NCBI GenBank assembly: GCA_002167265.1 | Contig: NHDJ01000009.1 | Span: forward strand, 1-12,993 | Direction: 5' to 3' | DNA: 12,993 nt | From: Verrucomicrobia bacterium TMED56 | GTDB lineage: Bacteria; Verrucomicrobiota; Verrucomicrobiia; Opitutales; Seribacteraceae | Part shown: positions 11,358 to 12,993 of the stretch, one piece after another | Position numbering within the stretch: position 1 is the stretch's first letter | Layout: the number at the start of each line of letters is the position of its first letter | The notes under the pieces: generated by a model | Database searches by the model: none | What the model saw: only the letters and a program-made list of their open reading frames with translations | What the model was told of the DNA's origin: nothing | Position numbers and translations under genes: made by a program

Positions 11358-12993
11358 TAAAGGGAGAACTTGTATCCTTTTGGGGACCGTTATCTTTTTC
11401 TTCGGATGGATATTCAATACGGGAATGAAGCATGTTAAGTGTTGTCTTTACGAAACTGCGCTTAATTTTCGAAACCTCTTGCAAGGTAAGAGGACACTCA
11501 TCAAGTTGTCCATCCTCTAGACGGTCATTAAAAATATTTTCGAGGAGTTCTTCAATACTGTGTTGAGTAACTTTTGGCAAAGTCCGAGCTGCCGCTTCAA
11601 CTGAATCCGCAAAAAAAATAATGGCACTTTCTTTAAATCGAGGTTTGGGACCATCGTAGCGATAAGTTGACTCGTCCGGAACTCCTAAATCGGATTCTTG
11701 AAGAGAAAGAGTTTCCTGTTTCATTTTCTCGCGTGCCTGATGATAGAAATACTTAACCAAAGTGGTTCCGTGATGCTGACGAATGATATCACGAATGATT
11801 TTTGGGATGCGATTCTCACGGGCAAGATCTATACCTTCCTTAACATGACTCTTTATGATCAATGCACTCATAGCAGGATTCTTACGATCATGAGGATTAT
11901 CAAACTCACCTTGATTCTCGGTAAAATACTGGGGCTGTGACATTTTTCCTATATCATGAAATAAAGATGCTGCACGGCACAAAATTGGATTAGCTCCTAC
12001 TGCAAGTGCCGCATTTTCAGAAAGATTAGCAACCATTAGACTGTGATGATAAGTTCCAGGTGCTTCGACTTGCATACGCCTAAGTAAAGGATGATTAAAA
12101 TCGGTAAGCTCAAAGAGGGTGGCATCCGTGGCAACCTTGAATATGTGCTCAATTAATGGCATGGCACCCAGAACCAATGCCCCTGTGAACAATCCGACCA
12201 GTAAAGACGCTCCCGCATGGTTGATTGATGCAAAAGGACCACTGCCTGATGCCAGTCCCAAACCAATAGCCAAAATTGCGGCGGTTAGCCCTGCCATTGA
12301 TCCGGCCTTAAGAGCCGAACCTCGCAGACGAACCTCCCGGCAGAAAAAAGCCCCCACTAATGCTGAACTTAGCCCTGTTGCCAGAGTTTCAATTCCAGTA
12401 TTTTGCATGGTTGCATGAAAAATGCTTGTCATCAGTGCCGTCAATGTGGCCATTCGTGGACCAACGGTTATCATAACTACCATTGAAGCAAACGCGACCG
12501 GCAATAAATTGGGCAACAAGCCAACTAAAAGTGCGTTGGCACCAAATAGTTCGGTTCCTCCTAGTTCCAGAATCAAACGAGAAAGCCCAAGATTAGCTAA
12601 AATAGAAAATGCCACGATGCTGGATCTCGCCATATCGAACCAAAAATCAGGCATAATCAATGAGATGTAAACTGTAGCAAAGAGAAAAATACCCAGAGTT
12701 ATGAGAATTCTTTTAGGCAGAAGATTACGATCCTCCAATGACAGATTCAAAAACTTTGTATATTTCTCAAGGTCAGCTTCCGTCAGTTTCAAACCCATTT
12801 TGAGAATTAAATCTCCTTCCTCGACTGAAACGACTGGTGGGTCCATGAGGGAAATTGCTCGATCCTGAGAAGCCGTAGTCGCTTCACGGTCAATGGTTCT
12901 CAGATAAAGACCTTTGAGGGCAAATGAGGCAAATCTTGATGCTAAATCATTCCGAAATTTTTGCGCATCAAAAGATGCATTATCATCAGCACT
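11341..12993 (-). CDS. 7TM-HD cyclic-di-AMP phosphodiesterase, PgpH type (5' truncated)
   Basis: The frame is open from its TGA at 11341-11343 to the right edge (550 residues), so the ATG at 12844-12846 is internal: the 49 residues before it (for example FALKGLYLRTIDREATTASQ) continue the extracellular 7TM-HDED domain. Numbering from that Met, EEGDLILKMGLKLTEADLEK closes the extracellular part. Several membrane segments follow between about residues 45 and 235, then a cytoplasmic HD domain: YHHSLMVANLSENAALAVGA (266-285), the metal motif LFHDIGK (295-301), NPHDRKNPAMSALIIKSHVK, IIRQHHGT and FADSVEAAAR (412-421). PgpH proteins hydrolyse cyclic di-AMP and so affect osmotic and cell-wall homeostasis; the activity here is inferred from family. 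The tail after residue 476 is acidic and Ser-rich. The 3' end overlaps ybeY. Confidence 0.93.
   Translation of the reverse strand, partial: SADDNASFDAQKFRNDLASRFASFALKGLYLRTIDREATTASQDRAISLMDPPVVSVEEGDLILKMGLKLTEADLEKYTKFLNLSLEDRNLLPKRILITLGIFLFATVYISLIMPDFWFDMARSSIVAFSILANLGLSRLILELGGTELFGANALLVGLLPNLLPVAFASMVVMITVGPRMATLTALMTSIFHATMQNTGIETLATGLSSALVGAFFCREVRLRGSALKAGSMAGLTAAILAIGLGLASGSGPFASINHAGASLLVGLFTGALVLGAMPLIEHIFKVATDATLFELTDFNHPLLRRMQVEAPGTYHHSLMVANLSENAALAVGANPILCRAASLFHDIGKMSQPQYFTENQGEFDNPHDRKNPAMSALIIKSHVKEGIDLARENRIPKIIRDIIRQHHGTTLVKYFYHQAREKMKQETLSLQESDLGVPDESTYRYDGPKPRFKESAIIFFADSVEAAARTLPKVTQHSIEELLENIFNDRLEDGQLDECPLTLQEVSKIKRSFVKTTLNMLHSRIEYPSEEKDNGPQKDTSSPFSESSN

Noticed and set aside
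12119..12670. Two plus-strand open frames of 99 and 82 codons
   Set aside because: They are antisense to the membrane part of the PgpH-type gene; their Ala/Pro/Thr-rich composition reflects the complement of hydrophobic codons.
12844..12846. ATG as the start of the PgpH-type gene
   Set aside because: The frame remains open to the window edge and the upstream residues continue the extracellular domain, so the gene is truncated by the window rather than starting here.
1..12993. A new defence system, mobile element, CRISPR array or RNA gene
   Set aside because: I looked for repeat arrays, transposase or integrase motifs, toxin-antitoxin pairs and tRNA-like folds on both strands and saw none; nearly all genes belong to housekeeping or known envelope families.

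Overview
The window looks like a chromosomal stretch from an uncultured, moderately AT-rich member of the Verrucomicrobiota, probably near the marine Opitutales/Puniceicoccales. This placement is inference. It rests on a secreted protein with a Trp/Tyr-rich GWLY...WSP...WIWT...YPY-like tail of a kind I associate with that phylum, on the style of the RecO-like and DUF502 proteins, and on the general weakness of Shine-Dalgarno motifs. No rRNA, tRNA, CRISPR array, insertion sequence or prophage gene was found. Coding density is high and no gene-free gap exceeds about 130 bases.

Left part (1-2813): the 3' end of a methylenetetrahydrofolate reductase gene (+), which converges with a parvulin-type peptidyl-prolyl isomerase gene (-). 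That gene diverges from a two-gene unit (+): a Fur-family regulator whose stop codon overlaps the start of nadA (quinolinate synthase, an iron-sulfur enzyme of NAD synthesis). The leader between isomerase and regulator carries two interlocked inverted repeats, one of which includes the isomerase start codon.

Middle (2814-4443): two divergently arranged, AT-rich envelope genes, a secreted Trp-rich protein (-) and a membrane-anchored YceI-like protein (+). A 17-base palindrome lies between them.

Right part (4470 to the edge): an unbroken run of genes on the minus strand. In transcription order these are a 7TM-HD cyclic-di-AMP phosphodiesterase (PgpH type, 5' end outside the window), ybeY, a DUF502 membrane protein, a possible 27-codon ORF, a RecO-like protein, a YjbQ-family protein, a LysM lipoprotein, a cysteine desulfurase, recF, a TauE/SafE permease and ruvC. 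Spacings are short and some genes overlap (ATGA junctions, pgpH/ybeY), suggesting operon structure. The pgpH-ybeY-...-recO order echoes the yqfF-yqfG(ybeY)-dgkA-cdd-era-recO cluster of Bacillus. Three genes in this run belong to homologous recombination and repair (recO-like, recF, ruvC).

Most of the content is housekeeping. The points most worth a second look are the Fur-like protein that has lost most of its usual metal ligands while being translationally coupled to nadA, the structured leader upstream of it, the YbeY protein with Asp in place of the third zinc histidine, and the coupled short ORF before the RecO-like gene.
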